A stretch of DNA of 64,000 bases from Alnus glutinosa (taxonomy: Eukaryota; Streptophyta; Magnoliopsida; Fagales; Betulaceae), in NCBI RefSeq assembly GCF_958979055.1, contig NC_084886.1, positions 8,145,154-8,209,153 of the forward strand, in the 5' to 3' direction. The notes under the pieces were generated by a model that had not been told where the DNA came from, made no database searches, and worked only from the letters and a program-made list of their open reading frames with translations. A program made the position numbers and the translations under genes. The stretch's first letter is position 1. The number at the start of each line of letters is the position of its first letter. Below are positions 45,377 to 57,373 of the stretch, in pieces.

Positions 45377-48300
45377 ATGGCAAGCACGGTGCCATCTCCG
45401 GATTCATCACCCTCGGCCGTGCCACCAGCTTCTACCACAACGTCACCTTCCACCAGTTCTCCACCACCCTCCACCACTTCGTCACCACCACAACCACCCT
45501 CCAGCACCAGTCCACCCCCACAAACCTCTTCTTCTTCTCCTCCTCCGTCCCCTTCTACTACTACTTCCCCATCAACGCAGCCCAGTGATAATCCACCCGA
45601 CCCTGCTAGCCCTTCAACTTCATCCCCTCCTGTTGTCCCAACAGCTCCTCCAACATCACCTCCATCACCCCCTTCTAAGAATTCAACCCCATTGGCACCT
45701 ACAACATCACCACCTCCTCCTCTATCAGATCCTCCTACATCACCGTCACCTCCATCATCCAATGATCCTCCTCCATCCATCTCTAATTCTCCACCACCTC
45801 CACCATCAAGCCCTCCAGAAAGTTCACCTCCGCCACCTTTAAAACCTAGTCCCCCAGCAAGTTCACCTCTTACACCACCATCTAAACCACCAGTGAGCTC
45901 ACCTCCTCCTCCATCATCAACACCACCAGCGAATTCACCTCCCCCACCTTCAAAGCCCCCTCAAGATTCACCACCACCACCACCACCACCATCAACTATG
46001 CCACCCAAGAATTCACCACCACCAGCATCATCTACACCACCTAAAAATTCACCCCCACCACCAGCACCTGGTCCATCTCAAAGTCCACCTCCACCACCAG
46101 CATCAACCCCCCCTGCAAATTCACCTCCTCCACCAGCATCTGTACCTCCCAGTAATGCACCTCCACCTCCTAGTCTTACTCCTCCACCTGGTTCTCAACC
46201 AACTCCTTCACCTTCAAACTCGCCTGCAAAGTCAGTGCCCCCATCACCCATACGACTGGCACCACCTCCTCCCTCACATGTTTCTCCACCATCCCTGTCT
46301 CCCCCATCTCCTAATCAAAATCCAATCCCACCATCAAATGGTCCAGCTGCAAGCAATACTAATCCTACTGCAACAGGAAGATCAAATTCCACTGGTAATG
46401 GGAGCATTGGTACTGCAGGCTTAGTGGCTATTGGTGCAGTGACGGGAATCATAGTGCTTAGCCTCATTGGAATGGCTGTCTGGTGCATAAGGAAGCGAAA
46501 AGATAGAGGTTCTGGACTTGGTGGTTATGTCATGCCATCCCCTCTATGCCCTTCCCCAAAATCAGGTAAATTTTATAAATATCGCTTTAGATGTAACTGA
46601 CTGTCTTTTTCATTTTCCTGTCTCTTGGGTACTTTTAGCATGTTATACTTCTAAGGGATATTCACACTTTAGATATTCAATTTTGGAGTACTGGTTTCTA
46701 TGGGATTTCTTAGATGTGCTTTCTTCCTCAGAGTAGGATTATGGCTTACTAGTACCCGAACTTAATCCCCTTTCAGTGATGTGAACTGAAATCCAACCAT
46801 CATAATGTCTTATCATTTAAGTGATATAAGTTGGTTAGATACTGAGAAGTTTTGGTTTTATTGTTTGTTTGCTTATTATTTTTTTTGGGGAGAACTTCAC
46901 TTATAACTCCTGATTTTTCATCATTTTTGAAAAAATGTACCCAAACTTTAAAAAGTGTCAATTTAGGGTATCCATCTTTCAATTTCAACATTTCATTAGA
47001 ATTTTCCGTTAAATTCTGTCAAAATTCTCAAAATACACCATTATTTTTGGGAAGAAAAATTGTTTTAGGTATTGGTAAGAATTTAACGGAATTTGCAAAA
47101 ATATCTATGCCTGAATCTTTAAAAAATTTATAATTTTTTCTTAAAAAACAGGAGTATTTTGGGAATTTTGATAGGGTTTAACAAAAAATTCTAACGGAGG
47201 GTTGAAATTAGGGGTGTGCAAATTATCCGATTACTGACTACCGAAAATCCGCTGATCGCCACCGAACTGCCTACTGCCTACCGAAAAAAAAAAAGGAATC
47301 GAAAATCGGAATAAAAAATATTTTCGAATTTAGTGTCGGTCGTTAATCAGTAGAATCCATTTTCTGACGGTAACTGACCCGACCCAACCCGACAAAGGCA
47401 AAAATATTATGAGCCAAGCAACGCTGTTTAAGGAAACATATAAATGCATCCTTAATACTTTTTCTCAAAACCCTACTTCACTTTAGACACTTCTTCAATC
47501 TTCACACTTCACTCCCTCACGACACCGTCTCCTGAACCCTAGCCTAGGATCACTTCCTCCCCGCCCCACGCCGTGACACCCAACCGCCCACAGCCCCCGC
47601 CCATCCGCCTGTCCTTCTCTCTCTCTCACTCGTGTTCTGGAGTCCAGGAGTTCACCGTGTTCAACTCGTCCAAACTCTCAAGATAAGATTCGGGAATCGA
47701 CATTCCGCATTTTGTTTTCTTTGTTTTCATAGGATAGTTGTTGGTTGTATTTGTTTGGTTGGTTTTCATAGTTGTTCGGTTGTTGTTTTTAGTAGTTCGA
47801 TCTGTTGTTCGGTTGTTCCGATCTGGTGGTGCACTGCAAGTGAAGTTGCTTGACTATGAGTTTTCCGATTTACCCGACCGATAATTACCGATTTATCCGA
47901 TATTTTTGAAAATAAGTCTTCATGGAATTACCCGACTTTACCGACAGTTCCGGTCGATAGTCGGAAATGGTGTTTCCGACACCAAGTTACCCGACGCCCA
48001 CCCCTAGTTGAAATTGAAAAAAATTGAAAATGGATACCCTAAATTGACACTTTTTAAAATTTGGGTACTTTTTTTCAAAAGTGATGAAAGATTAGGGGTT
48101 ATAAGTGAAGTTTTTCTCTTCTTTTTTTTACTCACTCTCTTTCCTTGAGAAAAGAAAGAGGGTAAAATACTCTAACCTTCCTTTGATTTAGGTGAAAATA
48201 CGGGGACTCCCTCGCATTTTTTGAAATTGAACTTTTTCCCAAGATGATTTTGTCAACATAAAATGAAAATTGGCAATTCTACCCTTATAAAAAAAAATAG

Positions 48301-51300
48301 AATATGCTTCATTTGAGGAAAAAAAATAAATAAATAATCTGCATGGTGGGTATACTGTATAGGGCTTGTTTGGCAAACACTTTCATTTTTCCCCGAACAA
48401 AGTCACCTTCAAAACATTCCACTTTTTATATCACGTCAAATCACTTTTTAACAACATTTTTCACTTTTTATGTCACATCAATTACTTTTTAACATCCTTT
48501 TTCATTTTTCCTTACAAAAAGTTCAAAACTTCTTTTTACTTTATATCATATCAATTACTTCTTGTTACTATTAAAGAAAAAAAAACCTCACCTCAAAAAC
48601 CTTTACAAAACGCACCCCAGAGAAAGGGTTTACAAGAACTCTATAATAATGAAAATAAGGTTATTTAAGGCGTATGACATTATTTAGTAGTGTCATTAAT
48701 ATTTTTTGTCTGCATGAATGATGAATTGGATTACAGTGTATGCCAGGTATGAATGGTCTGAATAATTTTTAGAAGAGGAGGATTTGTGTATCTTCAACAA
48801 AATCCAGAGGGGGATGAAGTATTCGACCCAAAGAGATAATAAGAAGTTCATCTGGATATTTTTATATGTATACAACTACAGTAGGTTGTATCTATTATAT
48901 ATTTATCGTTAACCAACTACTTTCTTCCTCCTACTTTGGCTATTGTGTCGATTTCGTCCATGAACATTTACGTGTGTCAATTTAGTCCATTGACATAATT
49001 GTGTCAATGTGACTGGCAGCTGGAGGACAGGAATTTCTGACATGGCTTATGGAAAGTGTCCACGTCATCAGTTTTGCTGACATGGAAACTCATATCACAT
49101 AACTTAGCTGAAATGTCAATGCAGGGCAGACAGCTTATCTGACACGGTGATGGAAGTAACAAGATCAATAACAACAGAGCACCTGCTGGTGGAGGGTTGT
49201 CAAAAAAACAGTACTGGGAAGAAAAGAGCAAGTTCAGGTGAAGGAGCTCCAAAAGGGCGATAAAAGGAAGAAAACGAAGAGGGACATGGGTGCAGTTTCG
49301 TACCTTGCCTCTTACATAACCTAAATTATGTGATATAAGTTTCCATGCCAATGAAGCTTTATGGCTTGGACAATTTCAGTGACATAATTTAGTAAGTAAA
49401 GGAACTAAATTGACACGATTAAATATTGAGAGACAAAATTGACACCAAGACCAATGTTGGAGGACAGAAGTAGTGGTTCAACCTTACACAGAAGTCAAAC
49501 TGTAGTTTAAAGTTATTGGGTAGCTATAATCAGTTAGGTGATAGTTAATTCATGTTGTTTCTTTCAAAAAAAAAATTGAAATTAAATGATTGCGAATGTG
49601 AGGGCATTAAATGAATTAAGTTTTTGTAACTTGTCCAGATTCATCCATTACAAAGACACATTCTTCAGCTCCTCTTATGCAAAGTGGTTCTGGCAGCGAT
49701 TCTGTGTATTCTCCAGCAGAAGCAGGTGGATTAGGCAATTCAAGGTCATGGTTTACGTATGAAGAACTAGTCAAGGCCACAAACGGGTTTTCAGATCAGA
49801 ATCTTCTGGGTGAAGGTGGATTTGGTTGTGTGTATAAGGGATACCTACCGGATGGGAGAGAGGTAGCAGTAAAGCAGCTAAAAATTGGTGGCGGTCAGGG
49901 TGAGCGAGAATTTAAAGCTGAAGTTGAGATTATTAGTCGCATACACCACCGCCATTTGGTTTCCTTAGAGGGCTACTGCATTTCTGAGAACCAAAGGCTG
50001 CTTATCTACGACTACGTCCCTAACAATACCCTTTATTTCCATCTTCATGGTAAATCCATAGCAAAATTATTGGAGTACCAATTTGTGATAATTGGTTGCT
50101 GATCCTGTGCTTTGCTCCTTACATTTTGTAGGTGAAGGTGGGCCGGTTCTGGACTGGGCAACACGTGTGAAGGTTGCTGCTGGTGCAGCTCGGGGAATAG
50201 CTTATCTCCATGAAGACTGTAATTATCTGTACTTATTTTCTACACAACCAGCAAACATGTTTTGTCCTTATCTATCCGTAACTCAAAATAAATGGCCTTA
50301 ACAGTTGCCGCCCAACTAAACATACCGATAGTAACCAGATTCCCTTCACACTAGTACCTTTTCAAATATAACGATACCACTCACCTTGTTTAGTATTATA
50401 TTAGTCCTATTAACAACATCTATTAATTTTAGCCTCTCCAGATACAGTCCCAGGAAAAGATTGGGCTATGATGTCTTGAAACAATGGCCTATTGGTCAAA
50501 CCTTAATTTAATCCTCTTAATATGCAGTTGTTTAATGAGGAAAGACACTTATATTCACCCTGAATATAATCCAACCTCATTGAAGGAGGTAGGGGATGAA
50601 AAGATTAGTGGGCTTCTTGTTGTTTGTTAAAAAATGATGACTGCTTTTTCTCTAATATTGGTTGACCAGGAAAAGGCATGTTATCTCCTGTTATCATTTT
50701 TCAATTCTAGATGTCACAATGATCTTTTGGGGATAAAGTTTCTATTTCAATACCAACCATGACATTTTAGAAAATTATTTTCTTAGAAGCATACATGGAA
50801 CGTGGGCTTGACTAGTAATGAGAGTTGAAACTTAATAACTATATGATCTTACCTTGGCAAGTGCACCCAAGTTTTAGCACATTAGATTACTGCAATAATG
50901 TTTTTGTTGATCAGATTCCATTTTATTGTCAATACTTGTTATTTACATTGTTTAATCTTGTGCATATAACAGGCCATCCTCGCATTATTCATAGGGATAT
51001 CAAGTCATCGAACATTCTTTTAGATAACAACTTTGAAGCTCGGGTATGCAGGAGTTTTTCTCAAGCTACAATCAGAATTACTCTTTTTTGTGTAGATTTG
51101 GAGCCTATAGATTCTACTTTTCACTTTACAGGTTTCAGACTTTGGGCTTGCCAAATTAGCTCTAGAAGCATATACACATATAACCACCCGTGTCATCGGA
51201 ACTTTTGGGTAAGCAACCTATTTATTATTAGTCCATGTGTCACGACTCAGGGAAAATGCTCGTCACATTTATACTATACGCCAAAAAGACTAATCAAAAT

Positions 51301-53380
51301 TACAATTGAGCTCCCTGAAAGATGAGTGATCCCTGCACAACTGTAGACACATGAGGTGGGACCCATGTGAATAGGTTCCACCACATGAGTCACACTCCAT
51401 GTGTCTACAGTTGTGCACGTGTTGTGCAGAGGGCATTTCTCTTCCTGAAATTTTTTATAAAGTTCAGTCTTACCTAGTAATAAACCAATGCAAGACTAGC
51501 ACCCATACAACACATTCACAATCAATCCACTCAATATGGGACTAATTTTTTGGAGTGTCACAATCTCCCATATTCAAATCTGTCACGTTCTTGTCTAGTG
51601 CCTTAGCGCCACATGGTGTTACTAGATTACCCTAACAACATATGCCATGACCTGAAAAAAGCAGTAACCATATTTGCGCTATTATTCCAAGAGGATTAGT
51701 CAAAGTTACAATTGAAGCTTATTGAAATCACTTATAAAGCTCAGTCTTACCTCGTAAGGAATCATATAGGACGTAGCGCCTATGCAACACTTTTACAATC
51801 AACCCACCTAATGTGAGACTAACTTACTGGTATGTCACAATATGTCAATCAAGGGCTGGGGGTATATACTAGTTGAAGTATATTTGCTTCAGGAAAACTT
51901 TTTTTCTTCAGATCCAGTTTGTATTGACCGTGTTTATTGGTTGGTTTCAGATATGTGGCCCCTGAATACGCATCAAGTGGCAAATTGACTGATAAATCTG
52001 ATGTATATTCGTTTGGGGTTGTGCTTCTGGAGCTAATAACTGGAAGGAAGCCTGTGGATGCATCCCAACCCTTGGGAGATGAGAGTCTGGTTGAATGGGT
52101 AAATATGTTAAATGCAATTTTGTTAAAAGTTTTCTTCCACTGCTGGATACAAAAGTATCTTGACTTGTTATTGCTAAACTAATATTTAGGAAGGCATCAA
52201 TGATTCGTTAAACTAATCTTCTTGGCTGCAGTTGTCACTTTTGAGTAATATGTCATGATTCGACTTTGAATCTAATATAATTTTTTGCTGCTTTTACCAT
52301 TTATTCTGTTATGAATACTCAGTTTTGTTCGGTAGAAAAAGGTTGACAGAAGGAATATTTGTCTGTTTGACTGGCTGCACTATTAGGCCACTTCCATTAT
52401 CATTCTTTTTTTGGACTTTTTCATCTTTTTTATTTTAGAATTTAACACTAGTGAGGTTAGGGTGTACAGCATGACGCTTGACCTCCCGTTAGACCTTAGT
52501 GTAGGTAGTCTAGCAATGATGTACATTTTCTTCTAACAAACAATTCTGATTAAAAAATGCTTGTATAAATTTTATATTTGCGAAATAACTAGAGAAAGCC
52601 TGAATTCTGAAGAAGCTTTGTTCGTTGTATTCCCAGACAGTGTGCAATCATGGAATAGTTTGAAAGACAAGTTGCGTATCTAACTCTAGAAGAAAGTTGC
52701 AAACCAGTTAAATTACTCCTTGACTTATTTTTCATATCTAGGTAGGAACACTTGAATTTCTTTGCACAGAAGATTTTGTGATTTAATTGAATTTTTTTTA
52801 CATGCATGCATAAAAGTAATGTGAGAAGAACTAAATGTATCAAACATATGTGAAAACTTGGAAAGAAAACCTGTGCACTCAACCACATTGTAATCTTCCA
52901 GAGTCAACCCCTCCTAACCAAAAACCCACTTGATTTTTCAGGCCCGGCCTTTGCTAAGTCATGCACTTGATACTAAGGAATTTAAAGATTTGGCCGATCC
53001 AAGGCTCGAAATGAACTTTGTTGAGAGTGAAATGTTGCGTATGATTGAGATAGCCGCTGCTTGTGTGCGACATTCATCTGCCAAGAGGCCACGAATGGGA
53101 CAGGTAATCGAATTTAATGTTATTTATGTCATTCCTGATGTTCGGATACAGATGCATGGAAATCATCTTTCTTGGCATTCTTATGCTTCTCACTTCTCAG
53201 GTTGTTAGAGCCTTTGATAATTTAGCTGCTGCTGATCTAACTAATGGAATGAGAGTGGGGGAAAGCGAGATATTTGATTCCGCACAACAATCTGCAGAAA
53301 TCAGATTGTTTCGGAGAATGGCATTTGGTGGTCAAAATCATAGTACAGATTTTTTTAGGCAAAGTAGCTTGGATAGTTAA
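45377..53380 (+). CDS. PERK: proline-rich extensin-like receptor kinase (PERK)
   Basis: Eight exons with GT-AG borders and consistent phase: 45377-46565, 49639-50049, 50132-50218, 50973-51043, 51132-51208, 51951-52098, 52942-53103 and 53201-53380; 774 aa. Residues 1-330 are a Pro/Ser-rich extensin-like ectodomain with SPPPP-type motifs. A membrane segment lies at about 346-371, followed by CIRKRK. The kinase domain spans about 446-720: Gly loop [11 protein letters not shown], catalytic Lys in VAVKQLK (475), [11 protein letters not shown] (HRD 569-571), DFG 589-591, APE 615-617. All key residues are present. PERKs are plasma-membrane kinases that bind the cell wall and signal in growth and wounding; there is no classical signal peptide, as is usual for the family. 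The closest members (PERK8-13 group) are similar in length. Introns 1 and 5 carry MITEs and a TRIM. Confidence 0.95.
46889..48116. mobile_element. long inverted-repeat MITE in PERK intron 1 (outer)
   Basis: Arms of about 100 bp: left AACTTCACTTATAACTCCTG ... AAAAAGTGTCAATTTAGGGTATCC; right arm is the complement. The element without its inner insertion is about 430 bp. Its ends lie in T runs, so the target duplication is unclear. Confidence 0.85.
47209..48006. mobile_element. hAT-type element nested in the outer MITE
   Basis: 798 bp; ends TAGGGGTGTGC and, complemented, TAGGGGTGGGC. Perfect 8-bp duplication GTTGAAAT (47201-47208 and 48007-48014). Rich in CCGA motifs (ACCGAAAATCCG, TTACCCGAC). 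No transposase. Contains a C-rich stretch at 47540-47620. Confidence 0.93.
48362..48618. mobile_element. possible Tourist-like MITE in PERK intron 1
   Basis: Left end GGGCTTGTTTGGCAAA, right end complement TGGGGTGCGTTTTGTAAA. Interior repeats of CACTTTTTA/ATCA. The target duplication is not convincing. Confidence 0.45.
48911..49479. mobile_element. long-TIR MITE in PERK intron 1
   Basis: Left ACCAACTACTTTCTTCCTCC ... GTGTCAATTTAGTCC pairs with the complement of the right end ACCACTACTTCTGTCCTCCA ... GTGTCAATTTAGTTCC. About 570 bp, non-coding. Confidence 0.75.
51241..51839 (-). mobile_element. TRIM retroelement in PERK intron 5
   Basis: Minus-strand relative of the 34650 array: LTRs about 51241-51562 (enlarged by a MITE) and about 51665-51839, with an internal segment (GCGCCACATGGTGTTACTAG) between. 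LTR end TGTCACA. Non-coding, well diverged; old. Confidence 0.75.
51321..51441. mobile_element. small MITE inside the TRIM LTR
   Basis: Hairpin with arms CTGCACAACTGTAGACACAT and its complement. Flanks TCCCTGAAA and TTCCTGAAA match 8 of 9. Termini resemble the MITE at 26730. Confidence 0.8.
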
Positions 53381-55410
53381 GAATGCCATGGTAAATATTG
53401 GAGAAATGATAAAATTGAACTAGGAGGGTTTGTCAAGCCAAGCCGGAGCCCTGTTCAAGCAGGTTTAATTGCGGAGTTTGGCTCAGCTGAGATGCACTTT
53501 CGTACCCATCTATCAGCTGTAGAGACCGAAATTTAAACCCTTGATTCTTGTAACTAGGTTCCATTTTAGCTTCACATATAATTTTGGTGCTTTTGTACTT
53601 CAATTTTGCTCGTGTAATTAGCAGATGAAAAGAATCTTGTTTCCACCAAAGCCATTTTTTTCAGTGAGTCATATAACTGGTGGGAGACTGTTAGATTCTT
53701 CTCTTCTCTTCTCTTGTATTCACTTTCATGGAGGAAAAGAATACTGAATAACAGAGCATGTAAATATCCCTCAAGCCCCAACAAAGAACAAAAAAGAAAA
53801 AGAAAAAAGAAAAAAGAAGCAGAAAGGGAAGAGTAACATGTAAGAATGACCAAGACTAGGAAATATATAATCAACATGTGATCGAACTGCGTGTGGAAGC
53901 TTTTCAAACGAAAGACATACACAAAAACATGCCTCAGCAACTAAATTTGATGTAATCTCTTAAGCAAGCAGTTAGATTGAGCAACTTGAACTTGCCAGAT
54001 GGGTTTATCAGCCAGCAGACCTCAACGTTTTGATGATTATGACAACCAAAAGCTGTCTTCAGTTACCTGTATGGTTTTAGTTTCATGGTGGCTTATGTCA
54101 TGCTATACAATCAGGGAGAGGGATGATAATTCTAAATTCCCTCGCATATGAACATATTGGGCTTGTCAGCTGTCATGCAAGATACGATGCCGTTGCGTCT
54201 TTAAATATCTCAAGAACTAATCGTACGTACGTGTTAAAGCAAGAAAAACCGTTATGCAAGATAGGAGGAAAGAAAGATATTTCATATACCAGAACCTAGA
54301 TTTAAGAATGAGAAATTATCTTATCTTTTCCACCTCTTATATATTTCTTGTACTTTTCTTTTTTAAATCAATTATTGAATCTGTAAAACTAATATGGTTA
54401 ATTTAAAAAAAAAAAAAAAAAAAAAAGAAGATGTACGTGTAATATACAAAAACATGTATGTGTATCATGTCGATGATATATTAAATGTTTTTTCATCCCA
54501 AAATAAAAAGTAAGAAGAAAAGGATTAAATGTTTTCACCTACTTGCCCCCATATTAGTATTCCAATCTTATCCTTTGCTTTTCTCTAGAAAAGTGAAAAA
54601 AAAAATAATAATAAAATAAAATAAAGGAAAAATTTGCAATATAATCGAGAACTCATACCTTAATTATTCTGAAAATAGGATAAGGATCCTCTACCATTTT
54701 AAAGAAATTGTAAATTTAGGCCGGTTCTAAGCATCGAAATGCTTGAAAAATACCACCTTTTAAAAATGAGGCATGTTAGAGTTGAGAATTAAGTATATTT
54801 TCATCCGGTTTTTGTTCTTTATGTTGTAAAAAAGTTTTGACCAAAAAACTGTCTTTTAAATTTATGAAGAAGAAGCGTCTTGATCTGCAAAAGTGAATAA
54901 AAAAACTTTTTGAGAGAAAAATTATTTCTAGCTATCTCGATAGCATGTCTCCTTTTTAAAAGGTGACAATTTTCATTCGTTTCGATACCTAAAAACGGCT
55001 TAAATTCTATAATTTAAAAATCTACAATTTATTTAAAATTGTAAAAAATCTTAATGCTAAGCGAAAGACTAATACTACAAATAACATTCCTTAAAAAGAA
55101 AACTCCATGATACCCAAAGCTAGGAAAGGCTTGAAGTTGTCCAAGAAAGCTTGTACTGAAAAGTAGAATTCAAGTTATAATCATTGTATGACAGCTTATG
55201 TTTCCTTGACATATGATATTCGATCTCTTCATATTTAATTTGAGGGCAAGACAACTGATAATTGTTTTCGTAGGTTTGCCACCTATGATTATGGTTGCTT
55301 CACCCTTCCCAATACCTCCCAATAGGAGAAGGAACTTATGCCTTCAAAACATTTTCTTCACCATCTATCAATCAACAACTCCTTAATTAATTCTTCAAGC
55401 TTTCACAGCC
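53381..55410. other. PERK 3' UTR and intergenic DNA
   Basis: The first 200-300 bp should be the PERK 3' UTR. 54400-54425 is an A run. 54677-55060 is an inverted-repeat element (listed separately). No gene seen until 55411. Confidence 0.5.
54677..55060. repeat. imperfect inverted-repeat element
   Basis: Left AAATTTAGGCCGGTTCTAAG with CATCGAAATG pairs with the right-hand CATTCGTTTCGATACC and AAAAACGGCTTAAATT. The interior also pairs loosely (CACCTTTTAAAAATGAGGCA / TGTCTCCTTTTTAAAAGGTG). Probably a decayed MITE. Confidence 0.55.
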
Positions 55411-55881
55411 ATGGAGGAGGACATGAACATGCTCGCCGCAGACTGTGTTGTCATATGTTGTTGCTGCCAATGCTTGATCCTACAGATTGTCATCTTCGTC
55501 TTGCTCAAGCTTCCTTACAAGCTGGTGCGAAAGACGAGAGAATATGCAAGGAAGAAGCTGCGACAAAGAAAGGAAGATAAGAAGATAACAGGCGGAGGAA
55601 GGGATCAGATGGGTAAATACAAAGATGATTTTGTAGGCCTAGGGTCTTTTAGCATTCAAGTTGACAGCAGGTTGGCCATGGATGGAGGCCGCCATGGTTG
55701 TGGGTCATGTATGGAAGAAGTTGAGAAGGTGTTAGAGGAGCTGTCCCAGAAGGGGGAGTTTGCATTTGGAAGCTTCTGGGGTATGAAGGGATCAGGGAGC
55801 TTCTCAAGTTGTGAATTTGATCACAATATTAATGCAGAGTATCAAATAATTGAAATGATTGGCTCTTTCAGTAATACATAG
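55411..55881 (+). CDS. uncharacterised plant protein with Cys-rich N-terminal hydrophobic segment
   Basis: Single-exon 156-aa protein. Residues 11-33 are strongly hydrophobic with a run of Cys (CVVICCCCQCLILQI), followed at 34-57 by a very basic stretch (KLPYKLVRKTREYARKKLRQ). This suggests a membrane anchor, or acylated segment, with the basic side cytosolic. The C-terminal half is Gly/Ser/acid-mixed with no recognised domain (includes GCGSCMEEVEKVLEELSQKG). I do not recognise a named family; small plant proteins with this Cys-rich start and basic follow-on are known only as hypothetical. The start is the first ATG of the frame; a second Met lies at residue 5. It is complete with a normal stop, and single-exon. 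Function unknown. Confidence 0.75.
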   Translation: MEEDMNMLAADCVVICCCCQCLILQIVIFVLLKLPYKLVRKTREYARKKLRQRKEDKKITGGGRDQMGKYKDDFVGLGSFSIQVDSRLAMDGGRHGCGSCMEEVEKVLEELSQKGEFAFGSFWGMKGSGSFSSCEFDHNINAEYQIIEMIGSFSNT

Positions 55882-56887
55882 CAGAAATTTATATTAATTA
55901 ATTAGTTTGTCTGCCATTCAGATGAACAGATCAACAGATTAATTGCTAACTGTATTTGATCTATCTGCTTTAGACAGCCATGCCAAAGAGCCATTAATAC
56001 ATGATATAGTAGGATCTGAAAATTCTGGTATTGATGAAATCGTCCTGGTCTCTTCTCTCGTCTCTGCTTGACCCGGCCCGACCCATATAATTTGGGTATT
56101 TTTGAACACTTGCTAATTATGAAGGATAATCTCACCACTGGTCTTTAGAGTTTGCCTAAATTACGAATCACTTCCTGTGGTTTAAAAAGTTCATGGAGGG
56201 TCCTTGTGGTAAACTATAATTACAAATCACTCTCTGAACCCGTTTTCCGTCCACCAAATTAACAGAGTCTGTTAGTGAATTGCAATACATATGATATTTA
56301 GAGGTTGTCTCACAATTGATATAACGTGGCAAACTAACAGATTATGTCAGCTTAGTGACGAAAAACTGGTTCAAAGAATTAATGATTCGTAATTATAGTT
56401 TACTACAAGGACCCTCAATGAACTTTTTATACAATAGAAAGCGATTCGTAATTTAAGTCAATCCCAAAAACTAATAATGCGATTATCCCAATTATAAAAT
56501 ACATAAAAGATTGAACTATAAAAAATCAATTGATCGATCATGAATGCAACCAATAATTGAGAAGTCCAAGAATTCGATCCAAATATCCAAGTCAATTGAA
56601 ATAATTAAATAAAAAAAATACTAGCTCACACATGGCATCCCATATTCCCATGAGCTTGACTGTCTTCGTTGAAGCTTCACAGGATGATTTTGTCACCATT
56701 TGATTGGGTTATAATATTTACTTTGTCTCAACGCGCTTCAGATGTACTACGTACAGTTTGAACCATTCCAACGTCGTTAAAACAAAAGAAAAACACAAGC
56801 CCCACGTCCTAAACAAACCAAGAACCAACCAAACCCACAAAAACTACTCCGTCTGCGATCTTTCTTCTTCGATCTCCCATTTTCGTG
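55882..56887. other. intergenic; MITE and CML promoter
   Basis: Holds the MITE at 56124-56489 and the presumed promoter and leader of the CML gene. A TATAATA-like motif lies near 56710, about 175 bp before the ATG. Confidence 0.5.
56124..56489. mobile_element. Mutator-type MITE, family of 40052 and 21577
   Basis: Left GGATAATCTCACCACTGGT; right complement GGGATAATCGCATTATTAG. Internal blocks GTTTAAAAAGTTCATGGAGG and GGTAAACTATAATTACAAAT match the 40052 element. Flanks AATTATGAA / AATTATAAA match 8 of 9. Confidence 0.88.
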
Positions 56888-57373
56888 ATGATGGCCACGC
56901 TCCAATCCGAGCAGCTGAAGCAGCTGAAGGACATATTCATGCGCTTCGACATGGATTCGGACGGCAGCCTCACGCAGCTGGAGCTGGCGGCCCTTCTCCG
57001 CTCCCTTGGCCTCAAGCCCTCCGGCGACCAGCTTCACGTCCTGCTGGCCAACATGGACGCCAACGGCAACGGCACCGTGGAGTTCGACGAGCTCGTCGGC
57101 GCCATCATGCCCGACATGAGCGAGCAGGTGCTCATCAACCAGGAGCAGCTCCTGGAGGTTTTCCGGTCCTTCGACCGCGACGGAAACGGCTACATCACCG
57201 CCGCCGAGCTCGCCGGATCCATGGCCAAAATGGGTCACCCTTTGACCTACCGCGAGCTCACGGAGATGATGCGCGAGGCCGACACCAATGGCGACGGTGT
57301 CATTAGCTTTAACGAGTTCTCCATCATCATGGCCAAGTCCGCCTCCGATTTTCTTGGCCTCGCTGTCGCGTAG
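56888..57373 (+). CDS. CML: calmodulin-like protein, CML15/CML16 type
   Basis: Intronless 161-aa protein with four EF-hands. Calcium loops at residues 21-32 (DMDSDGSLTQLE), 57-68 (DANGNGTVEFDE), 96-107 (DRDGNGYITAAE) and 132-143 (DTNGDGVISFNE); all keep the D-x-D/N-x-D/N-G pattern and a Glu at position 12. The blocks LAALLRSLGLKPSGDQ, MAKMGHPLTYRELTEM and MAKSASDFLGL match Arabidopsis CML15/16, calcium sensors that bind target proteins on Ca2+ rise. Start: GTG precedes two tandem ATGs; the first ATG (56888) is used. It is strongly GC-rich at third codon positions, in sharp contrast with the AT-rich flanks. The long open frames read on other strands over this gene are shadows of that GC bias. 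Confidence 0.93.
   Translation: MMATLQSEQLKQLKDIFMRFDMDSDGSLTQLELAALLRSLGLKPSGDQLHVLLANMDANGNGTVEFDELVGAIMPDMSEQVLINQEQLLEVFRSFDRDGNGYITAAELAGSMAKMGHPLTYRELTEMMREADTNGDGVISFNEFSIIMAKSASDFLGLAVA

Noticed and set aside
45307-45780. Gly-rich 157-codon minus-strand frame
   Set aside because: Antisense shadow of the Pro-rich PERK exon 1 (CCA/CCT codons read as Gly/Gly-like on the other strand).
56704-57306. 200-codon frame and the 153-codon minus-strand frame over the CML gene
   Set aside because: Shadows of the GC-rich CML coding sequence; no domain.
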